Source: Sisyra terminalis (Eukaryota > Arthropoda > Insecta > Neuroptera > Sisyridae). From it: a DNA stretch of 64,000 bases. The notes under the pieces were generated by a model that saw nothing but the letters and a program-made list of their open reading frames with translations, was not told the origin of the DNA and did no database searches. The stretch spans positions 23,103,001 to 23,167,000 of the forward strand of contig OY292275.1 in NCBI GenBank assembly GCA_958496175.1, in the 5' to 3' direction. Both the position numbers and the translations under genes were made by a program. This document shows positions 59,561-64,000 of this stretch, in pieces. The number at the start of each line of letters is the position of its first letter. Position 1 is the first letter of the stretch.

Positions 59561-62100
59561 ATACTTTCAACAGAACATTGTAAAGATCAATATAGTGGAT
59601 GTTCGGTCCTTGATTATGATCTCCGTTAAAAAGGCATTTAAAGGCATTTTAAATATTCAAAAAATCCATTAAGAACCATTTGAAGTCGTTTAAAGATCTT
59701 AAAGTTATTTTAAATGTAATGATTTCAAAATTTCTCTAGATGATTTTTTAACAGGGATGTTACTATCGTAATTTTTAGTATATATTTTCCCTACTTCTGT
59801 TCTCCAAATTTAATCTTCACAATGTTTAGGAGTTTTGAGTAAATGACAAATGGGTAGATAGGGCGAAATTAAAAGAGATTCATTTTTCGTATGGCTACAA
59901 AACTCTTAAAAAAATCAAATATTACCAAATGAGTTATAAGCTATTTTGGGGAATACATTTATTTTTCTATCGCGGAAATAGTTTAGTAGCGGAAGTAGTC
60001 CTAAGTGGAAATAGTTTTATTGTTTAAAATTCAAATAATGGGAAAATTTTGTACCAAACAAGAGTAACGACCACTAATTACCAAAGAATAATTCGCAATC
60101 GCAGTGACAAACTAGTGTTGACGGCTATAATTATTGAGTAAATGCAAATACATATTAGTTATAATGTAAATCCGGGATAGAACTTAATGTAATTGGTGAG
60201 TGTAAATAAATAAACACTAGGTTTTAGTGTGTGGATAAATAATATAAATAAATACAATAAACATAATAAATAAAAGCTATGAGAAATGTATTTACTACCG
60301 TTTTACTTCTGTCTTTTACACTTTTAACAAATTCACCAAAAAAATATCATCTTTTCTTTTTCTGCAATGCACTAAAAATAATCTTTTAAAGAAAAATACT
60401 TAAATGTGTCTTTCACTGAAAATACGTTACAGTACCTACTGTTCGATTTGGTAAGGATATAAATTTTCTACCAGTATTGATTATTGCTTTAAATAAACTG
60501 ATGTAAATACTTCGACGTTATATAGAAACAATAATTGAGTTTATACATTCAAGTTAAATAATAAGTGTAATATTCAATCATGGAAAAGATAACTTTATTT
60601 TTTTGCGTTTCCATTTTTTGTTATAAGAATTTTATAAATATAACAATTATTATTTTATTATCAATGAAGATGTTTACTTAAATCTTCAATACATCAAAGT
60701 GAAGTCGATTCAATGAAAACATTTATTTGTTTGGTTGAGAATTGGAATTGGAAACTCGATTAAAACAAACAACATTTAATTATCTTTATTTGTCAGTTGA
60801 GCTGTTAGTAAGATCTCCGAGGTGTAATTAAGGGAATATTTACGACTCTTAGTGGGAAAATGCACATTTTACATCTACCCACATTGTACATGTGTGTATA
60901 GCGGTGGTTGAAGTGCGAACATTTCACTATAATTTCTATCCCGAACGGTGTTATAAAGCAAACCAGCACCTTGTACGTATTAAATATAATACACTGTATT
61001 TCTTCGTTTCTTCGTCAAGTTTATAAATGGATATGTGGTAGATGTTTCTTGCTTGGTTACAACTAATTCGTTATTGGATTTTAAGATTCCACGTTCGAGT
61101 CGAACTTCCGGGTATTGTCTCGGTACTAAAGCGGGAATTGAAAACACTATACAACAGACGTAATATCCGTGTTGTAAAAATATATTTAGTACTTTGTGCT
61201 TTACGAACGTCAGACTGGTAAAAGTATCTACATAAATATTTGGTTAATAATTAAATTTCTCAATTTTACTGGCGAAATGAATGCCGTATTACATGGAAAT
61301 TTGCAAGGGTAATGGGTTTTGTTTCATAAAAAACACGGGAAAAGGAAATTAAACGAGCGAACATTATGTGCATTGCTTACTTTATGTAAATGTGCATAAT
61401 TAAAAATGCTTAATCAACGAGAACAATGAGTATAAAAAAGGAAATTGTATCCTATACATTTTTAATATGCAATTCACAAACATTTTGTGGATGTAAGAAG
61501 CTTAAATTGCTGTAATCGATCTGTTAAATGGTAAATCATGCTTTTGCAAGTGTTCCTAAATGTGAGTTTCAATAATACACTTTGTTCGGCTCACTTGAAT
61601 GTTTGAAGAGATTTATGGTTATTTCAATGTTATATTATTGTCTGAAACCGGTATCCGTACACTTGCTTTAAATTCTCAAATGCTCTCTATGGAAATTGCT
61701 TCATCTATGCAAGTCTTCCTGCAGGAACGTTGTGACTAGAGAAATTCTCTTTTAAACTTTGCATTGTTCAAACGATTGGTTAAACTTATTTTTATTCAAC
61801 GGTGCTTCAAGCACTTAACCGGAAAATCCATAGTGAATTTTTCAGTAAATTTTATTAGTTTCATTTTGTTTTAATCTATTGAAACTTAAACTTTCATCTC
61901 GTCAACATATATTCTAAATGATGAACTAAAATATCTTATAACCAAATAAATTGTATTAAAAAACGCTTAAAATGTTTGTTAATTGGTTTAGAATTTAAAT
62001 ACTTGATTAAAGGAAAATATTTGTTTTTTTATTATACAATTGAAATATAAAATAATAGAAGACCTTCCAAGGATAGAAAATATTTTTTTTAACTGCACAT
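59561..62100. other. No feature recognised
   Basis: 2.5 kb. 59630-59720 has loose AAAGGCATTTAAAGG repeats; 60180-60290 is TAAATAAA-rich. The part 60780-61760 is less A+T-rich and repeat-free and could be conserved non-coding DNA. Confidence 0.45.
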
Positions 62101-62102
62101 CG

Positions 62103-62530
62103 TTAGGGGTCATTCGTTAATTACGTAATTTGGACAATTTTGGCGACTTTAGACCACCCCAACCCTGGTGTAAGGATACATAGGTTTTCTTGAACTCCCC
62201 CTCTCCTTTCTTACGTATAAGATTCTATCTAATTTTCTATATAATAAAATTTTAGAAAAGTTGCACTAAACTTATTCTGTAATGTGAGTCAAAAATATTT
62301 ATTTTTTAACAAATAGCAATTCAAATTATAGTTTTATTTTGGTATAAGATTTAGATTAAAATGAATAAGATGAAGAAAACTATTCGGAATCCAAAATGGA
62401 ATTAGATTCTTAATAATGAATTTTGATTTACAAAATATTACGTAAGAATGAGTTTCATCCCTCTCACCCCTAACATAAAGACATGCAGAGATTTTCTTAA
62501 CCCCTCCCCCTCGTCTTCAATTTTGATTTA
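62103..62530. mobile_element. Decayed Harbinger-like element pieces
   Basis: TTA then GGGGTCATTCGTTAATTACG at 62106 resembles the terminus of the 5409 element. A reversed ATTACGTAAGAATGAGTTTC and CTCTCACCCCTAA at 62446-62476 could be another end. TTTTCTTGAACTCCCCCTCT (62192) and TTTTCTTAACCCCTCCCCCT (62493) are direct relatives, so two copies may overlap. Confidence 0.4.
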
Positions 62531-64000
62531 AAAAATCATAGCATTTCTCAAAAGCACTGCGACTAAAATTAATATTAGTTAATATTTTTAAGATCGCTAA
62601 GTCCTCAAGACCTATCTAACGATACCTTGCACGGTTATGTGTGCTAAATTTTTGCATTATTTTTGCAATTCAAATAGCCTGGGACTTTGTAACTTTGCAT
62701 ACTCCTTTTTCCTCTCAACAAATATAAAAGTATTACCAATAACGAATGCCAATGAATATTTCATGGTAAAAATTTTATGGTCAATAAAAAAGCATTTTAT
62801 TGATTTTCTGCAAAAAAGCTCTTGAGAAATAAAAGTAAATCTTAGCCATTTTTGAAATAGCTCTATATTAAATTTAATAACGTAGTACGAGCACTTTATA
62901 TCATTACATTTAAAAAGGAAAAAAATACTTTGTATTATAATTTTTTACAAATAATACTATCACTAGGTTGTTTTTTACTACTTTGAGAAAGTAACGAGGT
63001 GCAAATTAATTTTGTTAGCTTTCAATTTACGATACGTTCTAAACACTTCCTTATATTATAAACCTTGTTACAAACGATTATTGTGTATAATATCTTTAGT
63101 GAATATTTCTTAGTTTTGGCCAATTTTGTTGTTTCAAAAAAATTTAAAATATTTTTAAAATTTACTTTGAATTTTATGAATATGTATCGATTTTATTAAA
63201 AAAATAAATAGCTTACCACACACTTTTTGATATACAAGCCCAATTTATATTCTACTTTTATATTTTATCTGAAAAAACATATTATAAAGTAAAGTTAAAA
63301 GCACAATTATACTTAATGAAAAAATATGGGAAACTAAGCATTCATTTAAAAGTTACTCGTAATTATATTTTTTTACATTTTTTTAAATAGCCTAAAAAGA
63401 AAACTATAAGATGTTTTAAACTATCCAGCGTCCTTAACGAATTGATGTTGGTACCTTTTTTTTAATGTATGTTTTACTTATGAGTGTAGGAGGTGGAAAA
63501 AGCTTTGTAGGCAAAATGTGAGGTTACAATTTCACTAATATTAATCAGCACACCAATTTCAAATATTCCACCTATTAATTGAAAATATATTTGATTATTA
63601 ATATGATTCTTGCCAGTTCATTTTACTGCCTTTCCGGATGATAGAATTTGAAGTTAAAAGAACCAAATGATTACGGATATACTCGTAAGTTACCTTTAAA
63701 ATCTATGTAAAACAAAAATGTACTTAACTTGTTAACTGTTATCCATATAATTAAATAAAAATATTTTTTTAACACTGTCATGTATTATGAACCTACAAAA
63801 TTGTAAGTCAAATATATAGTGATGGAAATTTTGCTATAAATATATAACAGAAGTAATATAAACATGAAAGCAGAAAGGTTTTCAAACAAGTTCCAATTAA
63901 TAAACAAAAAAAAACAAAAAATGAGGAGCCTAAGATATAAGAAAGCTATGTGTAAAAATACTCTTCTATTAAACTCTTCTCTAATGATCTATTGGAACCT
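62531..64000. other. No feature recognised, right edge
   Basis: A+T-rich to the window end, without coding or repeat signal that I can support. Confidence 0.5.

Overview
The window is nuclear DNA from an animal, most probably an insect. It is strongly A+T-rich, its genes are split by spliceosomal introns, the proteins are animal syntaxin, Ran and mitochondrial EF-Tu, and the space between exons is full of small DNA transposons, a tRNA-derived SINE, a mariner remnant and decayed LINE pieces. I see no bacterial operon, CRISPR array, phage or plasmid feature. The species cannot be named from what is visible.

Positions 1-15,123 hold the 5' end of a syntaxin 1A gene on the minus strand. Three short coding exons (15,091-15,123; 8,352-8,441; 1-55) are separated by introns of about 6.6 and 8.3 kb, and the gene runs off the left edge. 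The introns carry transposon remnants, including a nested pair of MITEs in which the inner copy has a perfect 8-bp target duplication. From 15,124 to 15,978 lies a head-to-head promoter region with a palindromic CRE. It is followed on the plus strand by a complete Ran GTPase gene (15,979-16,683) with one 57-nt intron. Facing Ran tail to tail is a complete four-exon mitochondrial EF-Tu gene on the minus strand (17,246-21,033). These are the only complete genes. Their roles are unrelated: synaptic vesicle fusion, nuclear transport and mitochondrial translation.

Positions 21,034-31,120 are intergenic. They hold several inverted-repeat elements, a 5'-truncated LINE that landed inside a SINE, and a candidate LTR or promoter with perfect heat-shock elements at 29.4-29.6 kb. 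A CpG-richer stretch at 31.1-31.4 kb ends in a short exon encoding a signal-peptide-like N-terminus followed by a consensus splice donor (31,373-31,408). This may be the first coding exon of a plus-strand gene whose other exons I could not find.

The remaining 32 kb has no recognisable coding sequence. It may be a large intron of that gene or true intergenic DNA. It contains palindromic MITEs, SINE copies in both orientations, a deleted mariner, two copies of a roughly 1-kb dispersed repeat (one interrupted by a MITE) and an RNase H-bearing LINE relic. The most useful results are the exon structures of the three genes, the SINE family, the nested insertions that give relative ages, and the stop-free multiple-of-three Ran intron. 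No clearly novel biological system was found.
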